From Limnohabitans sp. Rim11 (lineage in GTDB: Bacteria > Pseudomonadota > Gammaproteobacteria > Burkholderiales > Burkholderiaceae_C): 64,000 nt of DNA. The number at the start of each line of letters is the position of its first letter. Within the stretch, counting starts at the first letter, position 1. The stretch is taken from assembly GCF_001269365.1 (NCBI RefSeq), contig NZ_CXOM01000001.1:62090-126089 (forward strand), read 5' to 3'. This document shows positions 8,139 through 16,334 of the stretch, in pieces. The translations under genes were made by a program, and so were the position numbers. The notes beneath the pieces were generated by a model. That model made no database searches, was not told the DNA's origin, and saw only the letters and a program-made list of their open reading frames with translations.

Positions 8139-8879
8139 ATGAACTGCCCACCCCTCAAACAATCGTTGCGGGCCCGTGCGTACGAAAATTTTCGTCAGCA
8201 AATACTGAAGGCCAATGTCGTGCCTGGTCAGTTTGTCTCGCAAAGAGAACTCACTCAGTTATTAGACATGCCTTTGGGTGCTGTTCGGGAGTTAATTCCG
8301 CGTTTGGAGGCCGAAGGCTTATTGCGCACCGTACCGCAGCGAGGCCTTCAAATTGCGCATGTCGATTTGAATTTGATTCACAACGCTTTCCAATTGCGCG
8401 CCATGCTTGAGCGTGAGGCGGCCCTGCATTTTGTCAAAGCTGCAAGTGACGCTGAACTGCAACTGATAGAGCAATCTCATTTGGCCATTGTCGAAGCCGC
8501 CACACAAGGGCCCATCACGGATGAGTTGTTGGCGGAAGCAACCTCTGTTGATTGGGGCCTGCATGATTTGATGATCGACACCTTGGGCAACGATTTGATT
8601 TCCCAAACTTATCGAATCAACAGCTTGCGTGTGCGACTGATTCACCTAGAGCGCTCGACTTTGTCTGCTGATATTTTGTTACCTGCCATGCAAGAGCATC
8701 TAAATTTAATTTCAGCGCTTAAAGCGCGAGATGCAACAGCTGTGGCTGAGCACTTGGCCTTTCACATTCGCAGTGCACACCAGCGCGTGTTGGGACAGGA
8801 TCGACGGATGTATCAGTCCACGTCAAGTCATAGCACTGGCAAATCAATTCTTTCTCAATTTCAAACGGAGTTCTCGTGA
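8139..8879 (+). CDS. GntR-family (FadR/FCD subfamily) transcriptional regulator
   Basis: Likely local regulator of the sugar cluster. The 246-residue protein has an N-terminal winged helix-turn-helix (about residues 8-75, with VSQRELTQLLDMPLGAVRE as the recognition unit) and an all-helical FCD ligand-binding domain with the conserved acidic/His pattern (DWGLHDLMID; later EHL and HLAFHIRSAH), which in this family usually binds a metal and a small acid. The frame is open from GTG 8061 inside fucU, but ATG 8139 gives a standard domain start. Its stop overlaps the GTG of the aldolase by four bases. The effector is probably a pathway acid such as the aldonate or its 2-keto-3-deoxy form (inference). 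Confidence 0.88.
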   Translation: MNCPPLKQSLRARAYENFRQQILKANVVPGQFVSQRELTQLLDMPLGAVRELIPRLEAEGLLRTVPQRGLQIAHVDLNLIHNAFQLRAMLEREAALHFVKAASDAELQLIEQSHLAIVEAATQGPITDELLAEATSVDWGLHDLMIDTLGNDLISQTYRINSLRVRLIHLERSTLSADILLPAMQEHLNLISALKARDATAVAEHLAFHIRSAHQRVLGQDRRMYQSTSSHSTGKSILSQFQTEFS

Positions 8880-9808
8880 GCATACAAACTATCAACGCCC
8901 GTAATGGCTTTCATGGCATCTGGCCAGCCATGCTGACGCCATTGGACGAAGCCCTGAATATCGACCATGCCAAATTGGCGACTCATGCGCATTCATTATT
9001 GGGCGCTGGATGTGGTGGCGTGACAATTTTTGGCACAACCGGGGAAGGACCTTCGTTCTCTTTGCGTGAACGAAAAGAAGCCTTAGAGCAATTGATCGCA
9101 AGAGGTTTCCCTGCGGACCGCATCATGGTCTCTACCAGCTGCGCAGCCTTGGTTGAAACCACCGAGCTCACGCAACATGCTGTGGACTTGGGAGTTCATG
9201 GTTGCCTGGTATTGCCCCCCTTCTTTTTCAAAGGTGTCAGCGATGAGGGCATCGTCAATGGCTATGCGCAAGTCATCGACGGCGTCAATCGGAGCAATTG
9301 GCGCCTTTATCTTTATCACATACCTCAAGTCATTGGTGTATCCCTCGCACACGAAGTGATCCGCCAATTGGTCAGTCGATATCCGCAAATCATTGTGGGG
9401 ATCAAGGACAGCGCTTGCGATCAAGCGCATTCAGTGGCTTTGGCCAAAGCCTTTATGCCGCCTCTGACGGTTTACGTTGGCTTCGAGCCCGACTTAACCA
9501 CCATGGGCCCTATGGGAAGCACGGGGGCCATCAGTGGTTTGGCCAATTTCATGCCCAGAGTGGTTCATCGAATGGTGCTGTCGTCAAAGGATCCTCAAAC
9601 TAGCAAAGATGCAAAACGAATCCAAGGCATATTGGAACTGCTAAAGCCCCATTCACTCATGCCAGCCTTGAAAGGCGTCATGGCAGCTTTGAGTCATGAT
9701 TCCAGTTGGTTGCGTGTTCGTTCACCACTGGTGGCCATGACACCCGCTGCTTATGCTCAATTTGCCAAAGAAGTTGATGCCTATAACATCGACCCAATTC
9801 ACGAATAA
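8876..9808 (+). CDS. DHDPS/NAL-superfamily aldolase, candidate 2-keto-3-deoxy-sugar-acid aldolase
   Basis: Class I aldolase of 310 residues. Schiff-base lysine K177 lies in VGIKDSA, the substrate carboxylate loop is GTTGEG at 53-58, and Y147 is in YLYHIP. In this position of a fucose-type cluster the likely reaction is cleavage of 2-keto-3-deoxy-L-fuconate (or a related acid) to pyruvate and an aldehyde. A DapA-like protein has the same context in the Campylobacter jejuni fucose locus. It is not the biosynthetic dapA by context. GTG start 8876 overlaps the regulator stop (GTGA), implying translational coupling. A dehydratase supplying its substrate is not in the window; a decarboxylating dehydratase role within the same superfamily is the main alternative. 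Confidence 0.85.
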   Translation: MSIQTINARNGFHGIWPAMLTPLDEALNIDHAKLATHAHSLLGAGCGGVTIFGTTGEGPSFSLRERKEALEQLIARGFPADRIMVSTSCAALVETTELTQHAVDLGVHGCLVLPPFFFKGVSDEGIVNGYAQVIDGVNRSNWRLYLYHIPQVIGVSLAHEVIRQLVSRYPQIIVGIKDSACDQAHSVALAKAFMPPLTVYVGFEPDLTTMGPMGSTGAISGLANFMPRVVHRMVLSSKDPQTSKDAKRIQGILELLKPHSLMPALKGVMAALSHDSSWLRVRSPLVAMTPAAYAQFAKEVDAYNIDPIHE

Positions 9809-9838
9809 ACAAACTTTATCCACCCTAAGGAGACTCCT

Positions 9839-10858
9839 GTGAAAACTCAATCCAAGATGCGTCGTCAAATTGTTGCTGCCTGTGCTTCAGCTGTTGCACT
9901 GTGTGGTGTGCTGGGCGTCAGCTCACAAGCTTTGGCGCAAACTAAAATTCCAATGCGCATTTCGACCCCTGCGGTGCCAGACGATTGGCACGCCAAGATG
10001 TGGACTGTATTCAAGGAAAATCTTGATAAATCTGCAGCCAATCAATTCGATGTTCAAATCAATTTGAACGCATCCTTGTTCAAGCAGGGTACAGAACCTG
10101 CTGCCATGGCACGTGGCAACTTGGAGTTGTCTTCTATCTCGGCTTTCGATATTGCCAAATTGGTTCCGGATTTTTCAATCTTTACTGCTGGTTACGTCAT
10201 TCGTGATCCTTCTCACCAGCAAAAAGTTTTCAATGGCCCCATCGGCGAAAATTTATTCAAGACAGTTTCAGAAAAAATGGATGTGACCATTTTGTCCACC
10301 GTTTATTTGGGTACACGTCAGGTCAATTTGCGTGAAGTGCGCAATGTCAAAACACCCGCAGATTTGAAGGGCATCAAATTGCGCATGCCAGGCACCAAAG
10401 AATGGTTGTTCTTGGGCGAAGCGTTGGGTGCAACTGCCACACCCTTGGCATTTGGTGAAGTTTATTTGGGTCTGAAAACAGGCACTATCGATGGACAAGA
10501 CAATCCTTTGCCTACAGTTCGAGCAGCGAAGTTTTATGAAGTGACCAAGCAACTGGTTTTAACCAACCATTTGGTTGATGGTATTTTCATTGCTATTTCA
10601 AATAAAACTTGGAATGGACTCACGGCCGCTCAAAAGCAAAATGTCAAAGCCGCTGCTTTGGCTGCTGCGCAGTACAACAACGAAAACCGTATCAAAGAAG
10701 AAGGCCAGATCATTGATTTCTTCAAGAAAGAAGGTCTGCAAGTCACAACACCAGACTTGGATGCATTTCAGAAGTCGGTGCAAGACACATACGCCAAATC
10801 TGATTACGCCAAATCCTGGCCAAGCGGATTGCTCGATAGCATCAACAAGACTCGTTGA
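9839..10858 (+). CDS. TRAP transporter solute-binding protein (DctP family)
   Basis: Periplasmic receptor of a tripartite ATP-independent transporter, 339 residues. A basic N-terminus and hydrophobic stretch end at a likely signal-peptidase site near ALA-Q (residue 33/34). The mid-protein segment GIKLRMPGTKEW holds the conserved arginine that clamps a ligand carboxylate in this family, and the KTGTIDGQDNPLP block is typical. The GTG start is preceded by AAGGAG at an ideal distance, stronger than the other sites in the cluster, as expected for a protein needed in excess. The arginine suggests an acid ligand (aldonate or uronate) rather than the neutral sugar, although neutral TRAP ligands are known. 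Confidence 0.92.
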   Translation: MKTQSKMRRQIVAACASAVALCGVLGVSSQALAQTKIPMRISTPAVPDDWHAKMWTVFKENLDKSAANQFDVQINLNASLFKQGTEPAAMARGNLELSSISAFDIAKLVPDFSIFTAGYVIRDPSHQQKVFNGPIGENLFKTVSEKMDVTILSTVYLGTRQVNLREVRNVKTPADLKGIKLRMPGTKEWLFLGEALGATATPLAFGEVYLGLKTGTIDGQDNPLPTVRAAKFYEVTKQLVLTNHLVDGIFIAISNKTWNGLTAAQKQNVKAAALAAAQYNNENRIKEEGQIIDFFKKEGLQVTTPDLDAFQKSVQDTYAKSDYAKSWPSGLLDSINKTR

Positions 10859-10869
10859 TTTAAAACTCA

Positions 10870-11349
10870 ATGAAGTTGTTTAAGAAAGTTGCCGACTCGT
10901 TCGGCGGCGCAATTTTTTTGTGTTTGTTTGTCACTTTCTTGGTGCAAATTACCGCTCGCTTTGGGTTCAACAAGCCATTGCCCTGGACTGACGAACTGGC
11001 GGTCATTTTGTACCTCTGGGCTATCTTGTGGGCAGCTGCATTCATGGTGCCCGAAAAAGAACAAGTGGTCTTCGATTTGCTGTGGAACAGTGCAAGCAGA
11101 AAAACGCGGCAATGGATGCGCATTGTTGGCAATACCATGATCGGTGGTTTGGCCATGGTTGCCATTCCTGCCAGTTGGGATTACGTGCATTTCATGGCGC
11201 GGGAATCGTCGCCTGTATTGAGCATCTCTTTTCAATGGGTATTTTTACCGTTTGTTCTTTTGTTGGTGGCGTTGGTTCTGAAAAGTGCCTGGGGTATTTA
11301 CGGTGCCATTAAAGGCGAAGGCCTAGAAGATCAAGGAATGACAGTATGA
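10870..11349 (+). CDS. TRAP transporter small permease subunit (DctQ family)
   Basis: Four-helix integral membrane subunit of 159 residues, linking the binding protein to the large permease. The hydrophobic segments are evenly spaced and the conserved PLPWTDELAVILYLWAILW segment after the first helix is characteristic. The gene starts 11 bp after the binding-protein stop and ends with an ATGA overlap with the large permease, giving the classical P-Q-M order. Confidence 0.92.
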   Translation: MKLFKKVADSFGGAIFLCLFVTFLVQITARFGFNKPLPWTDELAVILYLWAILWAAAFMVPEKEQVVFDLLWNSASRKTRQWMRIVGNTMIGGLAMVAIPASWDYVHFMARESSPVLSISFQWVFLPFVLLLVALVLKSAWGIYGAIKGEGLEDQGMTV

Positions 11350-12653
11350 CAGCGGCACTTTGGGCCTTGGTATCGGTCGTCGTTGTGGGCATGTTGCTCC
11401 GCATGCCGATTGGCTTCTCTATGTTGATGGCAGGTGTTGCCTACTTGTTGGTGAAAGGTCAAGACCTGGGCCTAGTGGCCGAGCAAGTGAGTAATGGTCT
11501 CTACAACAGCTATGTTTTGTTAGCAGTCCCCCTGTTTGTGTTTGCTGCAAACATCATGAATGCAGGTACCGTCAGCGAGCGCATTTTTGATTTTTGTCGC
11601 ATATTGGTTGGACGCATGAGAGGTGGTCTGGCGCAGGTAGACATTTTGGTCAGTGTTATTTTTTCAGGCATGAGCGGCAGCGCCATTGCCGACGCTGCTG
11701 GTCCAGGTTTGGTCACCATCAAGCAGATGCTCAAAAAACCAGAGTACACGCCCGGATTTGCTGGCGCTGTCGTGGTAGCCAGCGCCACCTTGGGCCCAAT
11801 CATTCCGCCTTCTATTCCCATGGTCATTTATGCGCTGGTATCGGGCGCATCTGTTGGCGCCTTGTTTTTGGGCGGCGTAGTTCCTGGCTTATTTATGACC
11901 GTGCTCATGATGACGGTGGTTCATTTCATTGCAACCAAACGCAACATGCCACGTGAAGAGCCTATTCCAATGAAAGAGTGGCCCGCCATTCTTTTCAGAG
12001 GTGCTTTGCCACTCTCTATGCCCATTGTGTTGTTGGGTGGCATTTATTCGGGTGCGTTTACACCTACAGAGGCTGCTGCTGTGGCGGCTTTTCATGCGCT
12101 CATCCTGGCTGCGTTTGTGTTCAGAGCCCTGAGTTGGCGCGCTTTTTGGGGTGTTGTTTTAGAGTCGACACGTTCAAGCGCAGTCATCACCATCATCTTG
12201 GCGGGCTCATTCATGCTTAACTATGCGTTTACCTCTGAGGGTGTACCGCAAGGCATGGCTGCGTGGGTAGACAGTTTGCAATTGAGCAAGTTGCAATTTT
12301 TATTCATGGTCAATGCTTTGTTTTTGATCTTGGGCTGTTTTTTAGATGTTTCTGTTTTGCTCTTGGTCTTTGTACCCATGTTGCTGCCTGCCGCCAAATT
12401 ATTAGGCGTTGACCTTGTGCACTTTGGTGTTTTGGTCGTCCTCAACATGATGATCGGTTTGATTCATCCACCCTTCGGCATGTTGTTGTTTGTGATCAAA
12501 GCACTGACTGGTATTCCAATTGGCGACATGATGAAAGAAGGTTGGCTCTTCTTGGTGATGTTGCTCGGTCTGTTGATTGCGATGACTGTATTTCCTGAAA
12601 TTGTTTTGTGGTTACCGCAAACAATGGGCTATGGTGCAAAGGGCTCTGGCTGA
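11346..12653 (+). CDS. TRAP transporter large permease subunit (DctM family)
   Basis: Na+-driven transport channel of 435 residues with about 12 transmembrane helices. Typical motifs are the early VPLFVFAANIMNAG, the SGSAIADAAGPG loop, the IIPPSIPMVIYA half-site and the GAFTPTEAAAVAAFHA loop, all hallmarks of the DctM/SiaM family. It overlaps dctQ by four bases and its stop shares a base with the kinase start (TGATG), placing the kinase in the same transcript. Confidence 0.93.
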   Translation: MTAALWALVSVVVVGMLLRMPIGFSMLMAGVAYLLVKGQDLGLVAEQVSNGLYNSYVLLAVPLFVFAANIMNAGTVSERIFDFCRILVGRMRGGLAQVDILVSVIFSGMSGSAIADAAGPGLVTIKQMLKKPEYTPGFAGAVVVASATLGPIIPPSIPMVIYALVSGASVGALFLGGVVPGLFMTVLMMTVVHFIATKRNMPREEPIPMKEWPAILFRGALPLSMPIVLLGGIYSGAFTPTEAAAVAAFHALILAAFVFRALSWRAFWGVVLESTRSSAVITIILAGSFMLNYAFTSEGVPQGMAAWVDSLQLSKLQFLFMVNALFLILGCFLDVSVLLLVFVPMLLPAAKLLGVDLVHFGVLVVLNMMIGLIHPPFGMLLFVIKALTGIPIGDMMKEGWLFLVMLLGLLIAMTVFPEIVLWLPQTMGYGAKGSG

Positions 12654-13603
12654 TGTTGACGGGCGGCGGTCAAGTGGGCAACAAAGTCAATGTGGTATGT
12701 GTTGCCAGTTGGAATGTCGACCTGGTTGCTCACATTTCCGAGCCCCTGCGCCGCGGCGAAACCAAGTTGGCCAGTGCCTTTGAAAGACTGCCAGGTGGAA
12801 AGGGTAGCAATGCAGCCATAGCTGCAGCCAGAATGGGTGCTAGGGTAGGGCTCATTGCCAGAATTGGTGGTGATGACTTTGGCCAAATGGGACTTGACCT
12901 GTGGCAGCAGGAAAAAATTGACACGACCCATGTGGTTCGAGCAAACAATGAGGCCAATGGCACGGCGCTGATTCTGGTTTATGCGGATGGCGATAACGCC
13001 ATTGCGGTGTACCCAGGCGCAGGCGCAGGCCTTACGCCCGTTCATGTTGAAAGTGCTGACGACATGGTTAGCAATGCCAAAGTTGTTATGGCGTCGTGTG
13101 AAGTACCTTTGGCTGCCACCCAAACAGCATTTCAGTTGGCACGACAAGCGGGTGTCATCACCTTGCTCAATCCAGCGCCTGCCATTCCAATACCTGATGA
13201 GTTTTGGCCGCTCATTGATGTGATCACACCCAACGAAGAAGAATTGCTCAAGTTGGCTAATGTTTATACGCATGATTTAGACTCGGCTGCCAATCAGTTG
13301 CTTGAAAAAGGTGTGGGTGCTGTGGTGGTCACACTGGGTGAAAAAGGCTGCGCCTTGTATCGTCCCAAACTAGCAGTGCATTTGGTTGCGGGACACTCAA
13401 TGGAGGTGAGAGACACAATTGGAGCAGGAGACACCTTCACCGGCGCCTTGGCGGCTAGTTTGTCTATGGATTTCTCATGGGAGCAGTCTTTGAGGTTGGC
13501 CAATGCGGCTGCGGCATTGTCAACACAAGCCCATGGCGCAGTCAGTGCCATGCCTCAAAGAGAAGAATTGGAATCTTGGTTAGAGACGATAATGTCGGCT
13601 TAA
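12653..13603 (+). CDS. PfkB-family carbohydrate kinase (ribokinase-like)
   Basis: Sugar kinase of 316 residues. It shows the PfkB signature 1 region GGKGSNAA at about 48-55, the NPAPA and ITPNEEE segments seen in ribokinases, and the C-terminal anion hole/catalytic base GAGDTF with D260. The pattern is closest to RbsK. The frame is open from GTG 12608 inside dctM, but ATG 12653 (TGATG overlap) is chosen. A kinase has no step in the oxidative fucose route, so it may phosphorylate a side substrate brought in by the TRAP system, a 2-keto-3-deoxy acid, or ribose; the true substrate is unknown. Confidence 0.88.
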   Translation: MLTGGGQVGNKVNVVCVASWNVDLVAHISEPLRRGETKLASAFERLPGGKGSNAAIAAARMGARVGLIARIGGDDFGQMGLDLWQQEKIDTTHVVRANNEANGTALILVYADGDNAIAVYPGAGAGLTPVHVESADDMVSNAKVVMASCEVPLAATQTAFQLARQAGVITLLNPAPAIPIPDEFWPLIDVITPNEEELLKLANVYTHDLDSAANQLLEKGVGAVVVTLGEKGCALYRPKLAVHLVAGHSMEVRDTIGAGDTFTGALAASLSMDFSWEQSLRLANAAAALSTQAHGAVSAMPQREELESWLETIMSA

Positions 13604-13627
13604 AAGACATCTCATTGATTGCTGAAA

Positions 13628-14530
13628 ATGACTTATCAGACGCTTGAAGATTCAATTGGTAACACACCTCTGGTGCTCTTGCAGAGAGTCGCTGCGGACA
13701 ACTGCACGACAAAAGGCAATGTCATCCTGGGCAAACTGGAAGGCAACAACCCAGCGGGTTCGGTCAAAGACAGACCCGCTTTGTCCATGATCAAAAGGGC
13801 AGAAGAGCGCGGTGAAATCAAGCCAGGTGACACGCTCATCGAAGCGACTTCGGGTAACACGGGCATTGCACTGGCCATGGCCGCTGCCATCAAGGGCTAC
13901 CGCATGATTTTGATCATGCCGGAAGACCTGTCCATCGAACGTGCACAGACCATGAAGGCCTTTGGCGCTGAATTGATCTTGACACCCAAAAGTGGCGGCA
14001 TGGAGTACGCCCGTGATTTGGCGGACAACATGGCTGCGCAAGGCAAGGGCAGAATCTTGGATCAATTTTCCAATCCAGACAATCCACGCATTCATTACGA
14101 AACCACTGGCCCCGAAATTTGGGCGCAAACAGAAGGTCGCGTGACTCATTTTGTCAGTGCCATGGGAACGACGGGCACCATCACGGGTGTGTCGCAATTT
14201 CTCAAAGAGAAAAATCCCAAGATTCAAATCATTGGAGCGCAACCCAGTGAAGGTTCACGCATTCCAGGTATTCGCAAATGGCCAGAAGAATATCTGCCCA
14301 AAATTTACAACCCTGCCAATGTGGATGAACTCATTTATGTGAGCCAAGACGATGCCGAAGACACATGCCGTCAAATGGCACGCGAAGAGGGGATATTTGC
14401 CGGTATTTCAGCCGCGGGTGCATGTTGGGTGGCCCAACAAATCGCTGCCCGCGAGTCCAATGCCACCATTGTTTTCATTGTGTGCGATCGTGGCGATCGT
14501 TATCTTTCTACAGGTGTTTTCCCAGCATGA
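13628..14530 (+). CDS. cysM: Cysteine synthase B (O-acetylserine sulfhydrylase B)
   Basis: PLP enzyme of 300 residues that makes cysteine (or S-sulfocysteine from thiosulfate) from O-acetylserine. The PLP lysine K47 is in NPAGSVKDRP, followed by the ATSGNTGIALA substrate loop and the GTTGTITG phosphate-binding loop. The ISAAG segment near residues 260-265 is also present. A TTG at 13619 is in frame, but ATG 13628 gives the usual CysM N-terminus. It follows the kinase by 24 bp and overlaps the NUDIX gene by ATGA. With tusA nearby this forms a small sulfur-related group. Confidence 0.95.
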   Translation: MTYQTLEDSIGNTPLVLLQRVAADNCTTKGNVILGKLEGNNPAGSVKDRPALSMIKRAEERGEIKPGDTLIEATSGNTGIALAMAAAIKGYRMILIMPEDLSIERAQTMKAFGAELILTPKSGGMEYARDLADNMAAQGKGRILDQFSNPDNPRIHYETTGPEIWAQTEGRVTHFVSAMGTTGTITGVSQFLKEKNPKIQIIGAQPSEGSRIPGIRKWPEEYLPKIYNPANVDELIYVSQDDAEDTCRQMAREEGIFAGISAAGACWVAQQIAARESNATIVFIVCDRGDRYLSTGVFPA

Positions 14531-15075
14531 TTGAATACCGTTTTTGTCCCTGCTGCGGTTCTCCGCTGGCATGGGTTCCTCAAATGGAGGATGGTGGCGA
14601 AAAACTTCGCTTGCGTTGCACAGCCTGTGACTTCACGCACTGGAACAATCCAACGCCTGTCTTGGCGGGCATCGTTCAGGTTGGCAATCAAATTTTGCTA
14701 GCGCGCAATGCCGCTTGGACAGGCCGAAAGTTCGCTTTGATCACCGGCTTTATGGAAGCGGGTGAAACGCCTGAAGAGGGTATTTCGCGCGAGATTCATG
14801 AAGAAACCAATCTGGAAGTAAGCGACTTGAAACTGATTGGTGTGTACGACTTTCAGCGAATGAACCAAGTCATCATTGCCTACCATGCGGCGGCATCTGG
14901 CACCGTCAAGTTGTCGCCCGAACTGGCAGAGTACAAGATGTTCAACTTTGATGAGTTGGTGTGCTGGCCTGCCGGCACCGGTTACGCCCTTGGCGATTGG
15001 TTGAGAACTGAGGGCATTGAGCCTAAGTTCATGACTTGGGAAGAGCGCGACGCGCAGGGCCGTGCGGCTGAATGA
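14527..15075 (+). CDS. NUDIX hydrolase with N-terminal zinc ribbon (NudC-like)
   Basis: Predicted nucleoside-diphosphate-linked pyrophosphohydrolase of 182 residues. A zinc ribbon is formed by C7/C10 (CPCC) and C31/C34 (CTAC). The NUDIX box runs from G74 to N95, with E80, R88, E89, E92 and E93 in the right places. The ribbon plus NUDIX layout resembles NudC (NADH/NAD-capped RNA hydrolase), but the protein is shorter (NudC is about 257 residues) and lacks its N-terminal domain. The ATG overlaps the cysM stop. Confidence 0.88.
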   Translation: MIEYRFCPCCGSPLAWVPQMEDGGEKLRLRCTACDFTHWNNPTPVLAGIVQVGNQILLARNAAWTGRKFALITGFMEAGETPEEGISREIHEETNLEVSDLKLIGVYDFQRMNQVIIAYHAAASGTVKLSPELAEYKMFNFDELVCWPAGTGYALGDWLRTEGIEPKFMTWEERDAQGRAAE

Positions 15076-15107
15076 CCAATAAGTTAGATTGATAAGAAAG
15101 CAAACAC

Positions 15108-15341
15108 ATGAGCTTAGCGTTTGATATTGAATTGAACACCTGCGGACTGAATTGCCCGCTGCCTATTTTGAAGGCTAAGAAATCATTGACGGCCATGACC
15201 TCTGGTCAGGTCTTAAAGGTGTTGGCGACTGACCCTGGCGCGCAACGAGACTTTGAAGCTTTTGCCAGACAAACTGGCAATGAACTGCTGGCGCAAGAAA
15301 CTGAGGGCGATCGCTTCCTTATTTGGATGAAGCGGCGATAA
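15108..15341 (+). CDS. tusA: TusA-family sulfurtransferase
   Basis: Small sulfur-carrier protein of 77 residues. The catalytic cysteine C16 is in the conserved CPLP motif of TCGLNCPLPILKAKKSL, with C12 also present. TusA proteins pass persulfide sulfur for tRNA thiolation, molybdenum cofactor synthesis or sulfur oxidation; context (cysM upstream) does not decide between these. The ATG at 15108 opens the domain exactly. It is the last rightward gene before a bidirectional terminator. Confidence 0.9.
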   Translation: MSLAFDIELNTCGLNCPLPILKAKKSLTAMTSGQVLKVLATDPGAQRDFEAFARQTGNELLAQETEGDRFLIWMKRR

Positions 15342-15366
15342 AAAAGCTTCATTAAGTGAAGCTTTT
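15342..15366. terminator. Bidirectional intrinsic terminator between tusA and galU
   Basis: AAAAGCTTCA and TGAAGCTTTT form a perfect 10-bp stem with a 5-nt TTAAG loop. The A/T ends provide a U tract on either strand, so it can end both the tusA transcript and the convergent valS-galU transcript. Confidence 0.9.
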
Positions 15367-15386
15367 ATGTAGGGGGTTTTGAAAGT

Positions 15387-16274
15387 TTAAAGGCTAAGGG
15401 CTTTCAGGTAGTTTCTGAATGATTCACCCACTTGGGGATGCGATAAAGCCAATTCGACGGTGGCTTCTAAGAAGCCTTCTTTACTTCCGCAATCGTAGCG
15501 CTTGCCTTCGTATTGGAAAGCGTAGACCGCTTCACGCGATTTCAATCTGGCAATAGCGTCAGTGAGTTGAATTTCACCACCCACACCGGTGGGTTGGTTT
15601 TTGATTTCGTCAAAAATACCTGGAGTCAAAATGTAGCGGCCTGCCACACCCATGCGTGAGGGGGCTTTTTCGGGAGAGGGTTTCTCCACAATTTGTTCAA
15701 CGCGGATCAGTTGCTTTCCCGCGGATTCTCCGGCCACAATGCCATAGCGCTTGACATGCTCGAGAGGGACTTCCTGAACGGCCAAAATAGATCGGCCTTG
15801 TTGTTCATAAGCTTTCACCATTTGTGCCAAAACAGACGGTCCACCTTGGAGGCCTACCATCAAGTCATCAGCCAATAAGACCGCAAAGGGCTCTCTGCCC
15901 ACCATAGCTTCGGCGCAGAGCACGGCGTGCCCTAAGCCTAAGGAGCGCGGTTGACGCACATAGGCACAGACCATGTCATCGGGTTGTACGGAGCGGACTA
16001 ATGCCAATAACTCTTCTTTGTGTGCGCTTTCCAGTTCTGTCTCGAGTTCGTAGGCGGTGTCGAAGTGATCCTCGATGGCGCGCTTATTCCGGCCTGTGAC
16101 AAAGATCATGTGACGAATCCCTGCCGCGTAAGCCTCTTCGACAGCGTATTGAATGAGCGGCTTGTCGACCACCGGCAGCATTTCTTTGGGAGCCGCTTTG
16201 GTGGCAGGCAAGAAGCGCGTTCCCAGTCCAGCAACTGGGAAGACGGCTTTTCTAACACTGGGTGTGGTGCTCAT
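15387..16274 (-). CDS. galU: UTP--glucose-1-phosphate uridylyltransferase
   Basis: Makes UDP-glucose for exopolysaccharide, LPS and trehalose synthesis. The 295-residue protein has the nucleotidyltransferase signature [19 protein letters not shown] near residues 17-36, the [13 protein letters not shown] segment, and the LADDL metal motif in mid-protein. Length and motifs are those of bacterial GalU. It lies 60 bp downstream of valS on the same strand, a pairing common in this family, and is likely in its operon. Confidence 0.96.
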   Translation of the reverse strand: MSTTPSVRKAVFPVAGLGTRFLPATKAAPKEMLPVVDKPLIQYAVEEAYAAGIRHMIFVTGRNKRAIEDHFDTAYELETELESAHKEELLALVRSVQPDDMVCAYVRQPRSLGLGHAVLCAEAMVGREPFAVLLADDLMVGLQGGPSVLAQMVKAYEQQGRSILAVQEVPLEHVKRYGIVAGESAGKQLIRVEQIVEKPSPEKAPSRMGVAGRYILTPGIFDEIKNQPTGVGGEIQLTDAIARLKSREAVYAFQYEGKRYDCGSKEGFLEATVELALSHPQVGESFRNYLKALSL

Positions 16275-16334
16275 AGGGTGAACTGTTTAGATGAACTTGC
16301 TCTTGGAATAACACAGTTGATTGACAGAGATATT

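Noticed and set aside
13628..15341. cysM, NUDIX and tusA considered as part of the sugar cluster
   Set aside because: Their functions are sulfur or nucleotide metabolism and cysM has its own 24-bp gap; co-transcription is possible but a shared pathway is not supported.
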